This document shows, piece by piece, positions 24,916 through 33,460 of a stretch of DNA of 33,492 nt. Source of the DNA: Acinetobacter lwoffii. Lineage in GTDB: Bacteria > Pseudomonadota > Gammaproteobacteria > Pseudomonadales > Moraxellaceae. Position numbers and translations under genes: made by a program. The stretch's first letter is position 1. Each line of letters begins with the position of its first letter. The notes below the pieces were generated by a model that was not told the origin of the DNA, made no database searches, and saw only the letters and a program-made list of their open reading frames with translations. The DNA lies in contig NZ_JAMXXP010000033.1 of NCBI RefSeq assembly GCF_024129355.1, forward strand, positions 1 through 33,492, written 5' to 3'.

Positions 24916-25842
24916 ATGATTTTTGCGGTCATTGTGCCCATATTTTTATTGTTGGCGCTGGGTTATCTGACTGTAAAGAGTCAAGTGTTAAACAAAGAAC
25001 AGGTGGGGACGGTGGGTGCTTTTGTGATTAAAGTAGCCTTGCCCTTGCTGTTCTTTCAGTCCCTTGCCTCCAAAGACCTGCATGAAATCTGGTATTTTGA
25101 ATACTTTGCCGTGTATAGCAGCGTGACCTTACTGCTCTATGGTAGCGGTTTCTGGATCATGCGCCGTCATTTTCAGAATACGCATTCGCAAAGTGCAGTC
25201 TTGTCGCTGGGTGCTGCAATGTCAAATACCGGGCTGATTGGTACAGCTGTGCTTAGCTTATTGATCGGACAACAGGCGATGACCTATACCTCTCTGGTGG
25301 TCATCATTGAAAGCGTGTTGCTGATTCCGCTGGTGCTGGTCATGGCTGCGCTGGGCACACAACATCAGGCGAACCTTGGCGCCATTTTGAAAAGTGTGCT
25401 ACTGACCTTGCTAAAGAATCCCTTATTTATGGGAGTGATGCTGGGCATGGCCTGTGCAGTTTTCCAGATTAAAATTCCAGTCTATCTCGATCAGGTCTTT
25501 GCCTTGATTGGTCAGACGGCCTCACCATTGGCCTTGTTTGCCATTGGAGGTGGGATCGTGGGAATGAGTCTGAAATATGTCAACCTGCAAAGTTTCTATC
25601 TGGTATTTTCCAGCAATATCATGATGCCGTTATTGATGTATCTGGGACTGAGCCAGTTAACTGATTTAAGTCAGGAAATGGTCCATGCTGGTACGCTAAT
25701 TGCAGCTTTGCCGATGCCGACGATTTTTGGCATGCTGGGACAGGCGTATGGTTTGAATGATCGAACCTTAACGCCATTGTTGATGAGTACTATTGTCGGT
25801 TTTATCGTGACCAGTGGCTTAATTGCCTTGTGGTGGGGATAA
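24916..25842 (+). CDS. AEC family transporter (auxin efflux carrier-like permease)
   Basis: The 308-residue membrane protein has about ten predicted helices. The first helix with the motif IVPIFLLLALGYL and the half-repeat arrangement NTGLIGTAVLSLL and SPLALFAIGGGIVGMSL are typical of the AEC fold (PF03547). Family members export or import organic acids and other small anions, and the name does not imply auxin. AAGAGGATACTGC precedes the start at 24916. It probably belongs to the same transcript as the Old Yellow Enzyme gene and ends at a good bidirectional terminator. Confidence 0.88.
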   Translation: MIFAVIVPIFLLLALGYLTVKSQVLNKEQVGTVGAFVIKVALPLLFFQSLASKDLHEIWYFEYFAVYSSVTLLLYGSGFWIMRRHFQNTHSQSAVLSLGAAMSNTGLIGTAVLSLLIGQQAMTYTSLVVIIESVLLIPLVLVMAALGTQHQANLGAILKSVLLTLLKNPLFMGVMLGMACAVFQIKIPVYLDQVFALIGQTASPLALFAIGGGIVGMSLKYVNLQSFYLVFSSNIMMPLLMYLGLSQLTDLSQEMVHAGTLIAALPMPTIFGMLGQAYGLNDRTLTPLLMSTIVGFIVTSGLIALWWG

Positions 25843-25873
25843 TCTTTTAGCAGATGGATGCTCTGCTACTAAA

Positions 25874-25900
25874 AAAAGCCCCAAATTGCATGGGGCTTTT
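25874..25900. terminator. Bidirectional terminator between the AEC and Sel1 genes
   Basis: AAAAGCCCC (25874-25882) and GGGGCTTTT (25892-25900) form a stem with A and T tails. It serves the convergent genes on either side. Confidence 0.9.
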
Positions 25901-25925
25901 TATATTTTAATTTTGTGGAATTAAC

Positions 25926-26723
25926 TTAACTTTTCTTCGCAGGCGCTTTTTTCTGCTCAGCCAGCATTTTGTCTACCGCTGCCAAAGACTCTTTGGCCTG
26001 CGGAACATTTTGCTGCGCCAGTGCGGCAAAGATTTTCTTAGCTTCTGGCAGATTTTGCGGAACAATACTGCCATTGGCAAACATATTACCTACTGCCATC
26101 AGCGCCGGAATATAACCTTTTTTGGCGAGTTCCTGAATGCTGCTTAGGCCTTGCTGAATCGGTTTTTCATCTTTGTTTTTGAAACCGCTGCTGATGTCAT
26201 ATAAGGCTTTGGCATGAATGGCCTGCATATTGCCTTTGCTGATCAGCGGTTGCAGCTTTTGTAGTCCGGCTTTATTTGACGCTGTCGTATTTTCAGAAAA
26301 TAGCAGTATGGCCAGATCAATGCTGGCATCATCAAATTTGGCTGCTGAAGCGCGTTCCAGATGCTGTTTGGCTTTGGCCAAATCCTGTTTGAGGCCGAGT
26401 GTGCCGGCTGCATAGTTTTTACCCAGTACATAATTGGCCACCGGATAGCCTTTGCTGGCTGCCTGCTCGTAAAGCTGAATGGCTTTTTTCTCGTCCTTGG
26501 TTGTACCTTGGCCGGTTTGGGTCAAATAGCCTAAGTTATATAAAGCTTGGGCATTTCCCTGACTGGCCAATTGATTCAAAGCGTCATAGGCACCTTTAAA
26601 ATTATTGGCTTTGACCATGGCCTCAACTTTTTGGAATTGGGGATCGACTTGATCTTTTACGGTATTTGCCAGAGCGAATTGCGCAGAAAGGGCAAGAACT
26701 GTAGCGAGTACTAATTTTTTCAT
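25926..26723 (-). CDS. Secreted Sel1/TPR-repeat protein
   Basis: The 265-residue protein begins with a signal peptide, MKKLVLATVLALSAQFALA, so the mature protein is periplasmic. Several Sel1-like helical repeats follow (AQALYNLGYLTQTGQG, AIQLYEQAASKGYPVANYVLG, then looser repeats to about residue 245). A Lys-rich tail closes it (EQKKAPAKKS). Such solenoids mediate protein-protein contacts, and no partner can be named. AGGAACC lies just upstream of the start at 26723. Its neighbour across the 150-base gap is a divergent gene of unknown function. It has no catalytic motifs. Confidence 0.82.
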   Translation of the reverse strand: MKKLVLATVLALSAQFALANTVKDQVDPQFQKVEAMVKANNFKGAYDALNQLASQGNAQALYNLGYLTQTGQGTTKDEKKAIQLYEQAASKGYPVANYVLGKNYAAGTLGLKQDLAKAKQHLERASAAKFDDASIDLAILLFSENTTASNKAGLQKLQPLISKGNMQAIHAKALYDISSGFKNKDEKPIQQGLSSIQELAKKGYIPALMAVGNMFANGSIVPQNLPEAKKIFAALAQQNVPQAKESLAAVDKMLAEQKKAPAKKS

Positions 26724-26872
26724 GGTTCCTATAACCTTATTATTGCTGGCACCTTATTCCTTGGTGCGATTTTAATCATTTTCACTTACATCATAAAAGG
26801 ATTTTGTGCTTTGTAAATATACAATTTGTCACTAAATACAAATCATCGAAGCACAATATACCGATTAAATCG

Positions 26873-27232
26873 ATGCATGATTTGCACAGGTTTCTGATCA
26901 ATCCTGCAGATATCAAAAGGATTACTTTGCTTCAGCCGACTTCTCTGATTAAATCTCGGTTTGAATCAGACTCCCAGGATTTAACCATGTTTGTCAAAAC
27001 CATTAAACGTCACTATGACAGAGTCAATGCTGATGAATCGATTGCCGATGAAGACAAGATTGATGCGCTGCTGATGAAACTTGGTGCAGAGTTTTTGATG
27101 AGTCAGGAAGACCAAGTATATGTCTTTCAAAAAGGTGAACTCACGGCAAAGTTTGATGCCAAACATGCGCGGGCCTATCATTTTAAAGATTATGTGGTAA
27201 AAGACATGAACAAGCTGTTTCATGGCTTCTAA
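26873..27232 (+). CDS. Conserved hypothetical protein
   Basis: I do not recognise this 119-residue protein. The start at 26873 (MHDLHRFLINPADIKRITLL) is chosen because the extra residues from the upstream GTG at 26804 read like untranslated leader. AAGGA lies near 26804, so a longer form of 142 residues is not excluded. It has no signal peptide or membrane segment and looks soluble and charged, mainly helical (FVKTIKRHYDRVNADESIADEDKID). A later segment, QVYVFQKGELTAKFDA, may be a beta-hairpin. It is followed by a strong terminator and is divergent from the Sel1 gene, so it is probably a stand-alone gene. Any function is unknown. Confidence 0.6.
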   Translation: MHDLHRFLINPADIKRITLLQPTSLIKSRFESDSQDLTMFVKTIKRHYDRVNADESIADEDKIDALLMKLGAEFLMSQEDQVYVFQKGELTAKFDAKHARAYHFKDYVVKDMNKLFHGF

Positions 27233-27236
27233 AATA

Positions 27237-27267
27237 AAAAAGCCAAGAATTTTATCTTGGCTTTTTT
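27237..27267. terminator. Bidirectional terminator between the hypothetical gene and ygfZ
   Basis: AAAAAGCCAAGA and TCTTGGCTTTTTT pair around a short AT loop. It serves the two convergent genes. Confidence 0.9.
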
Positions 27268-27283
27268 ATGAGTTATGCAGTGA

Positions 27284-28009
27284 TTATTGCGGACGCGCTA
27301 CATCACCGCTCAAAGCTTCCGGAAGTTCCAGTACTTCTAGGCCCAATTCGGTCAATGCTTCAGGTTTTGCAACGACTAGCGCTTTATAACCGTCGTCAAT
27401 CGCGATGCTATTGACAATTTCAACATCATTATTCAGTTTGGTCGCAACATCAGGCACGGTACCTGTGCCTTGAACCAGATGTAACCAGTGTTTTGGCTTG
27501 GCTTTAAACCACAGGCGTGCAATGACTTCCTGACCCAAGTAGCAACCCTTGTCATAGTGAATGCCTTCGCGTTGATGCAAACGTAATTCTTGTGGTTGAA
27601 ACAGGGTCGCGGTGGCAGCCTGAATCCAGGCCTGACCTGATTCAATGGCTTGCTGCTCCCAAAGGGTGGCATCGGTTTCAGTCGTAACGAAGTCAGTATG
27701 AATGCCATTAATGACTGGATAAACCGGACCGACCAGTTCCAGTTTCATTTTTGAAAAGGCGCCAAATTTTTTAATATGATTGGCCAGTTCCGTAGCCTGA
27801 TCTGCAATGCTCACGATTTCAAAGCTTTCCGGACTGATTTTTTTAAGCCATAAGCCAAATTGGATGCGTCCTTTCAGACTACAGATTGCAGTATAGCGTG
27901 TCTGGTTTTCCGCCAAAGTTTCAGTATTCAAAGTCACCTGACCTTGAAGGAATTTTTGTGCATCTACACCATTCAGACTAAACAATGTAAAAGCAGGAGA
28001 CGCTGCCAT
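27284..28009 (-). CDS. ygfZ: Folate-binding Fe-S cluster maintenance protein YgfZ
   Basis: The 241-residue protein is related to the GcvT fold. The family signature KGCYLGQEVIARLWFKAK, with the conserved Cys in YgfZ position, is intact near residue 160. The N-terminal FTLFSLNGVDAQKFLQGQVT also matches. YgfZ binds folate and helps repair or assemble certain Fe-S enzymes such as the radical-SAM enzyme MiaB. It is shorter than the E. coli protein (326 residues), since the C-terminal part is reduced, a common form in other genera. A modest ribosome binding site precedes the start at 28009. The upstream multicopper oxidase is separated by a terminator, so they are not co-transcribed. Confidence 0.9.
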   Translation of the reverse strand: MAASPAFTLFSLNGVDAQKFLQGQVTLNTETLAENQTRYTAICSLKGRIQFGLWLKKISPESFEIVSIADQATELANHIKKFGAFSKMKLELVGPVYPVINGIHTDFVTTETDATLWEQQAIESGQAWIQAATATLFQPQELRLHQREGIHYDKGCYLGQEVIARLWFKAKPKHWLHLVQGTGTVPDVATKLNNDVEIVNSIAIDDGYKALVVAKPEALTELGLEVLELPEALSGDVARPQ

Positions 28010-28080
28010 AATAAGCCCCGGTTTGAATACTATAAATCAATGCAGTTATTGTGCAGCAAGCATCAAATAGAGGCAAACAA

Positions 28081-28110
28081 AAAAGCCAACAATCGAAATC
28101 ATTGGCTTTT
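28081..28110 (-). terminator. Terminator after the multicopper oxidase gene
   Basis: AAAAGCCAA and TTGGCTTTT form a stem with a 12-base loop. On the minus strand it is followed by a T-run. It lies 14 bases downstream of the oxidase stop. Confidence 0.8.
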
Positions 28111-28123
28111 AGCGAGCAGATCT

Positions 28124-30220
28124 TTAGTGGTGATGGCTAGCCGGTAATGGCGAATCACAAGGGAATTTTCCTCCACAGACCCGTACGGTTTCCATCATGC
28201 CCTGATCTTCATGGTCGAGGATATGGCAGTGCTGTACGAAGTCACCTTCAAATTTCTTGTAATGGCTGCGGACAATATAGGTATAGTTTTGTTTTACAAA
28301 AAGCGTGTCCTTAAACTGTCCTTTCATGCCACGGTATTGCACATCATCCAGAACTGGATTCACCGGATCTTCTGGTGCCACTGCCTCACTGACATCCTTA
28401 CCTTGAGGATTCAAAATTTTAACAATCTGGAACGGGTTAACATGAATATGGAACGGATGGCCACCAAAACCAGCGCTGGTCAGTTCCCATTCATCAGTCT
28501 GTCCAACTTGTAACTGACGGACATATTCGCCATCTACTGAACTATCTCCATCAAAGAAATCTCCGAAACTCAGTGTATCTCCATCTTTTTTATGCCGGAA
28601 GCCAAATTTGAATACGCCAGTTCTAGGGTCGGGACCGAGCGAAAAAGCACTATATTGTTTTGGTCGGGCAGCAACTACTTTATCAATTTCCGGCATCATC
28701 AATGATGGATGATCACTAAACGCAGAAAGATTAAGCTGAGATAACTGGCTCTGGAGGTCTTTGCTTAAACCAATTTTTTGTGCCCGATCTTTCAGGAACT
28801 GTGCAGCAGTCTGAGCCTTGGTCTTGGCTGCTTTTACATTGACCCATCCCAGCAGTTGGGCATTGAACCGATGATTTGGAGCAATTTGAGGGCCTACATT
28901 CGGTAATGGCGCGTTAATTTCATCATCGATATTCAATTTGGTGTCAAAAATGCAGTATCTATTGGTGGTCGGAAAGGCAACCATTGCATCATGACGATAG
29001 CCTGGATGGAACACGGACAGGGTTCTGGTCTGTATATGATTCATGGTTAAGCCATCTTGCGCGATGGTATGCACATTCAGGCTATTCAGCTTCTCAAATT
29101 CAGCTTTCTTGTCTGCCTCCTGATAGGCTGAACAGGCTTTAATGGTTTGCTCTGCGCTAAACTTACTGGAGTCAGGAATTTCCTTTATGATTAAACCAAT
29201 GGTATCGCGTACACCGCCATGAATCATGCGCCAGCGGTTAAATACATTCTGTTCAACCTTCATCTCTCCCACAATTTTACCGTTGATAGACGTGTAGTAA
29301 TTCTGGTTGGTCCAGAAGCCACTAATAGACAGGTCATTATAATTTTCCAGCATGCCTATACCTACACCTTCACAGTTATTGGGAACAGCGAATGTGATAT
29401 TAGGATCGGGGTTGCTACAGCGATATTGGATTTGCTGGAACAACAGGATGTTTTCGTTCGGGTAACTGTTTTTTTCTTTCCATAGAATATCCATATCTCC
29501 AGTTGAAGTGACTTTTCCATTTTTGACTTTTGGTGTTCTTGAGCCTTCAACAATCAATGGGCCTGCCATGCCATTCGACACCTGAAGAGCAGTTGAACCG
29601 TGCAGATGGGCATGATACCAGTAAGTCCCTGCGGGATGATTCGGTTCCATTTTGAACTGATAATCAAATTTTTCCTGAGGTTTGAATTTCAGGAAAACAT
29701 TATCGCTATTGCCTTGAGGACTTACCCAGAAGCCATGGGTATGCAGGTTGGTGGTATTAAAGCAGTGTGGTTCATTTACATTCTCACCATGAGTTGGACA
29801 CGTTGTTTCTGACTCGGGTGGCAGCTGGTTATTCAGGTTAAGCGCCATGGTTTCACCCTGTTTGACCCGAATCTGTGGTCCGACCAGCTGATCCTCGACA
29901 TATTCACCAGCTTTTTTCTTATCAAATAAACTGGGTTTGGTTAGATAGCCTCTCAGCAGCACCTGATCCCATAATCCATTTCTGGGGTTATAGAGTTTGC
30001 TGGTTTTATAGGCCACGATCAGCTCATATTTGCCTTTGGCACTTTTTGGTAACAGGGGTGGATTGCTAATCAAGCTGTCTGATGTGGTCGGAACGGGATG
30101 AGAGGGGTGGGACGGGTTAGAGGGATTGGATGGCGGCGATGGATTTTTTGTTCCATCCCAACCGCGAGCTAAGAGCGTCAAAATGGCGGCTATAGCTCCG
30201 AATATTGCGATTTTCAACAT
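28124..30220 (-). CDS. Large multicopper oxidase
   Basis: The 698-residue protein contains all four copper motifs: HTHG at 160-163 (LHTHGFW), HAHLHG at 203-208, HPFHIH at 588-593 and HCHILDHEDQGMM at 664-676, with the axial-type Met. These provide the T1 centre and the T2/T3 trinuclear cluster, so it should oxidise a substrate while reducing oxygen to water. The N-terminus has a hydrophobic helix (about residues 3-18) but no clear cleavage site. A Pro/Ser/His-rich linker (NPSPPSNPSNPSHPSHP) suggests a membrane-tethered periplasmic enzyme. The C-terminus ends in three His. It is larger than CueO/CopA-type oxidases. The substrate (copper(I), manganese, phenol) cannot be told. The start at 30220 has a weak AGG signal. 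Confidence 0.9.
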   Translation of the reverse strand: MLKIAIFGAIAAILTLLARGWDGTKNPSPPSNPSNPSHPSHPVPTTSDSLISNPPLLPKSAKGKYELIVAYKTSKLYNPRNGLWDQVLLRGYLTKPSLFDKKKAGEYVEDQLVGPQIRVKQGETMALNLNNQLPPESETTCPTHGENVNEPHCFNTTNLHTHGFWVSPQGNSDNVFLKFKPQEKFDYQFKMEPNHPAGTYWYHAHLHGSTALQVSNGMAGPLIVEGSRTPKVKNGKVTSTGDMDILWKEKNSYPNENILLFQQIQYRCSNPDPNITFAVPNNCEGVGIGMLENYNDLSISGFWTNQNYYTSINGKIVGEMKVEQNVFNRWRMIHGGVRDTIGLIIKEIPDSSKFSAEQTIKACSAYQEADKKAEFEKLNSLNVHTIAQDGLTMNHIQTRTLSVFHPGYRHDAMVAFPTTNRYCIFDTKLNIDDEINAPLPNVGPQIAPNHRFNAQLLGWVNVKAAKTKAQTAAQFLKDRAQKIGLSKDLQSQLSQLNLSAFSDHPSLMMPEIDKVVAARPKQYSAFSLGPDPRTGVFKFGFRHKKDGDTLSFGDFFDGDSSVDGEYVRQLQVGQTDEWELTSAGFGGHPFHIHVNPFQIVKILNPQGKDVSEAVAPEDPVNPVLDDVQYRGMKGQFKDTLFVKQNYTYIVRSHYKKFEGDFVQHCHILDHEDQGMMETVRVCGGKFPCDSPLPASHHH

Positions 30221-30734
30221 TTCAGTTCTGCCTGTTATGGTTATTGTTTTAATGTGAGGATTGTGAATAATGTGACATTCGTCACACTGAGCTTCTGATA
30301 GTTTTGGAAAATCTGCTATCTCAAATTAGGGGATTGAAATTTTGCTAAATGCGGCGACAGGACAGGCCTATGAAAACCAGTCAGACTATATTTTTTCATC
30401 TTTAAAAAAATGCACATAAAATTAATTATTTATTAATGATATTAGTGGTTTAGAGTAATATTCAAATAAAAAGATAGAGAAATATTTTGCAACATAAGAC
30501 TAAAGAATAAGGCGAATTATTCAGATTTTTTTAGCAAAAGACCGCTTTAAAGCAAAAATTCTAAAGTCTATGTAACAAATTTTTGCGAAAATACCATTTT
30601 TTATAATTAAGTGTTTGAAAAATATAAAATTTGGGAAATGCTATTTGTGCAGCGTACAATGCTGCTATTACAAAAGTAACTCATCGATATCTATTGATGA
30701 ATAAAAATAGAGATAAACGAGGGCAGGCAAGCTT
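30221..30734. other. Non-coding gap between the multicopper oxidase and acnD
   Basis: This 514-base AT-rich stretch has no gene-sized ORF with a ribosome binding site. It holds the CRP-type palindrome at 30271, a 10-base palindrome GCTTTAAAGC at 30544-30553 and the acnD upstream region. A possible acnD promoter is TTGGGA (30631-30636) and TACAAT (30655-30660) at 18-base spacing, which I rate as weak. Confidence 0.5.
30271..30286. promoter_or_regulatory. CRP/Vfr-type binding site upstream of the multicopper oxidase gene
   Basis: TGTGA-CATTCG-TCACA at 30271-30286 is an exact match to the CRP-family consensus TGTGA-N6-TCACA and is also a fully symmetric dyad (TGTGAC/GTCACA). It lies about 50 bases upstream of the oxidase start codon. 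A CRP/Vfr-like regulator probably acts here, as activator or repressor. The site also faces acnD, but 450 bases away. Confidence 0.6.
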
Positions 30735-33353
30735 ATGAACAACAACTACCGTAAACCGCTGCAATCCACCCAGCTGGAATATTATGACGTGCGACAGGCC
30801 GTAGAAGATATTCAGCCAGGCGCATATGCCAAACTTCCTTATACTTCTAAAGTCCTGGCAGAGCAGTTGGTGCGTCGTTGTGATCCTGCCATTCTGGAAC
30901 AGTCTTTACGTCAGCTGATTGAGCGTAAACAGGAACATGATTTTCCCTGGTATCCGGCACGTGTAGTGTGTCATGACATCTTGGGGCAAACGGCACTGGT
31001 GGACCTTGCCGGTTTACGTGATGCGATTGCCGATCAGGGCGGTGACCCGTCTAAAGTCAATCCGGTAGTACCAACCCAACTGATTGTCGATCATTCACTG
31101 GCAGTTGAGTTTGGTGGTTTTGATCCGGATGCCTTTGAGAAAAACCGTGCCATTGAAGACCGTCGTAACGAAGACCGTTTTCATTTTATTGAATGGACCA
31201 AAACCGCGTTTGAAAATGTTGATGTGATTCCTGCCGGTAATGGCATCATGCACCAGATCAATCTGGAGAAAATGTCTCCGGTGATTCAAAACCGTGATGG
31301 TCTGGCATTCCCGGACACCTGTGTCGGTACAGATTCGCACACGCCTCATACAGATGCATTGGGCGTGATCTCGATTGGTGTTGGCGGCTTGGAAGCGGAA
31401 AATGTGATGTTGGGCCGTGCATCGTGGATGCGTCTGCCAGATATTATCGGTGTGGAATTGGTGGGTCGGCGCAAGCCAGGCATTACCGCAACGGATATCG
31501 TCTTGGCATTAACCGAATTCCTGCGTAAAGAACGTGTGGTTGGCGCATATTTAGAATTCTTTGGTGAAGGTGCTGACAGCATGTCGGTGGGTGATCGTGC
31601 CACGATTTCCAACATGACCCCGGAATATGGCGCAACGGCTGCGATGTTCTATATCGACCAGAACACCATTGATTATCTGACTTTGACCGGCCGTGAACCT
31701 GAGCAAGTCAAACTGGTCGAAACTTATGCCAAAGAGATCGGGCTTTGGGCATCAGACATGACCCAAGCGGAATATCCACGTGTGCTGCGTTTCGATTTAT
31801 CGACTGTGACACGTAATATCGCTGGCCCATCAAATCCGCATGCACGTGTATCTACGGCTGACCTGAAAGAAAAAGGCATTGCCGGTAATTTAGAAGCAGC
31901 TCGTGCGCAAGAAGCGGAAGGCTTGATGCCAGATGGCGCGGTGATTATCGCGGCGATTACGTCTTGTACCAATACCTCCAACCCACGTAATACCGTTGCA
32001 GCAGGTTTATTGGCACGTAAGGCCAATGAATTGGGCTTGGTGCGTAAGCCATGGGTGAAATCATCTTTTGCACCGGGTTCTAAAGCGGCGGCACTTTACC
32101 TTGAAGAAGCTGGCGTACTTAAAGATTTAGAAAAACTGGGCTTTGGTATCGTGGCCTATGCATGCACGACCTGTAACGGTATGTCGGGTGCACTCGATCC
32201 AAAGATTCAGCAGGAAATTATCGACCGTGACCTGTATGCAACAGCGGTGCTTTCGGGCAACCGTAACTTCGATGGGCGTATTCATCCTTATGCGAAACAG
32301 GCATTCTTGGCTTCACCGCCTTTAGTGGTAGCGTATGCGATTGCCGGTACGATTCGTTTTGATATCGAAAAAGATGCTTTAGGAAACGATAAAGACGGCA
32401 ATCCGATTTATCTAAAAGATATCTGGCCATCGGATGAAGAAATTGATGCGCTGGTGAAAGTTGCTGTAAAACCAGAACAATTCAAAAAAATCTATATTCC
32501 GATGTTCGACTTGGGTGTGAATGAAAAAGCAACAAGTCCGTTGTATGACTGGCGTCCGCAAAGTACGTATATTCGCCGTCCGCCGTATTGGGAAGGGGCT
32601 TTGGCTGCACCGCGTACCTTGTCAAATATGCGTCCGCTGGCGATCTTGGGCGATAACATCACCACTGATCATTTATCACCATCGAATGCGATTGTGCTCG
32701 ACAGTGCTTCAGGTGAATACCTGAAAAAAATGGGTGTGCCTGAGGAAGACTTTAACTCCTATGCAACGCATCGCGGTGATCACCTGACGACGCAACGTGC
32801 GACTTTTGCCAACCCGAAATTGTTCAATGAAATGGTGGTGCGTTCTGATGGCACGATCAAGCAAGGTTCGAAAGCGCGTGTGGAGCCGGAAGGCGAAGTA
32901 ATGCGGATGTGGGAAGCGATTGAAATCTACATGAACCGTAAACAGCCGTTGATTATTATTGCTGGTAAGGATTATGGTCAGGGTTCTAGCCGTGACTGGG
33001 CGGCGAAAGGTGTGCGTCTGGCAGGTGTAGAAGCAATTGTCGCTGAAGGTTTTGAGCGTATTCACCGTACTAATTTAGTCGGTATGGGCGTTTTACCGCT
33101 TGAGTTTAAGCCGGGTACAGATCGTAAGACTTTAGGTCTTGATGGTACTGAGCTGTATAGCGTGATTGGTAATATTGCGCCACGTTCGACTTTAACTTTA
33201 GTAATTGAGCGTTCAACCGATGATGGTAAGAACCAGATTATTGAAGTACCAGTCACTTGCCGTCTGGATACTGAAGAAGAAGTACATGTGTATGAAGCGG
33301 GTGGGGTATTACAACGCTTTGCACAGGATTTCTTGGAAGGGAATGTGGCTTAA
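30735..33353 (+). CDS. acnD: Fe/S-dependent 2-methylisocitrate dehydratase AcnD
   Basis: The 872-residue aconitase-superfamily enzyme dehydrates 2-methylcitrate to 2-methyl-cis-aconitate in propionate catabolism. The opening MNNNYRKPLQSTQLEYYDVR and QAVEDIQPGAY, with FPWYPARVVCHDILGQTALVDL, are specific to AcnD rather than AcnA, and the length (AcnA is nearer 900) agrees. The three cluster cysteines lie in ITSCTNTSNP and ACTTCNGMSG. The swivel domain carries KDYGQGSSRDWAAKG with the catalytic Ser and Arg. AGGGCAGGCAAGCTT precedes the start at 30735. The usual neighbours prpB, prpC and prpF are not seen here: upstream is an unrelated oxidase and the next bases hold a repeat. prpF is required for AcnD-type pathways and must lie elsewhere or beyond the window. 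Confidence 0.92.
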   Translation: MNNNYRKPLQSTQLEYYDVRQAVEDIQPGAYAKLPYTSKVLAEQLVRRCDPAILEQSLRQLIERKQEHDFPWYPARVVCHDILGQTALVDLAGLRDAIADQGGDPSKVNPVVPTQLIVDHSLAVEFGGFDPDAFEKNRAIEDRRNEDRFHFIEWTKTAFENVDVIPAGNGIMHQINLEKMSPVIQNRDGLAFPDTCVGTDSHTPHTDALGVISIGVGGLEAENVMLGRASWMRLPDIIGVELVGRRKPGITATDIVLALTEFLRKERVVGAYLEFFGEGADSMSVGDRATISNMTPEYGATAAMFYIDQNTIDYLTLTGREPEQVKLVETYAKEIGLWASDMTQAEYPRVLRFDLSTVTRNIAGPSNPHARVSTADLKEKGIAGNLEAARAQEAEGLMPDGAVIIAAITSCTNTSNPRNTVAAGLLARKANELGLVRKPWVKSSFAPGSKAAALYLEEAGVLKDLEKLGFGIVAYACTTCNGMSGALDPKIQQEIIDRDLYATAVLSGNRNFDGRIHPYAKQAFLASPPLVVAYAIAGTIRFDIEKDALGNDKDGNPIYLKDIWPSDEEIDALVKVAVKPEQFKKIYIPMFDLGVNEKATSPLYDWRPQSTYIRRPPYWEGALAAPRTLSNMRPLAILGDNITTDHLSPSNAIVLDSASGEYLKKMGVPEEDFNSYATHRGDHLTTQRATFANPKLFNEMVVRSDGTIKQGSKARVEPEGEVMRMWEAIEIYMNRKQPLIIIAGKDYGQGSSRDWAAKGVRLAGVEAIVAEGFERIHRTNLVGMGVLPLEFKPGTDRKTLGLDGTELYSVIGNIAPRSTLTLVIERSTDDGKNQIIEVPVTCRLDTEEEVHVYEAGGVLQRFAQDFLEGNVA

Positions 33354-33363
33354 TCTTTTTTTT

Positions 33364-33404
33364 AATCACCCCTAGCCCCTCTTTGAAAAAGAGGGGAACT
33401 CCCC
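33364..33404. repeat. Multi-hairpin intergenic repeat, half copy after acnD
   Basis: TAATCACCCCTAGCCCC followed by the hairpin CCCCTCTTT/AAAGAGGGG (33376-33396) and AACTCCCC has the same layout as the left half of the element at 20774-20843. The right half is missing or replaced. It may serve as the acnD terminator. Confidence 0.55.
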
Positions 33405-33460
33405 ACTGCTGTCCCATAGTTTGCTTTAAATAAAAAAACCTGAGTCCTAACAGTTAAAAT

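Noticed and set aside
76..33417. TGGGACAGCA at 76-85 and its reverse complement at 33408-33417, suggesting element ends
   Set aside because: Only ten bases match, the flanks do not, and the content between them is ordinary chromosome. Chance or a minor common motif is more likely.
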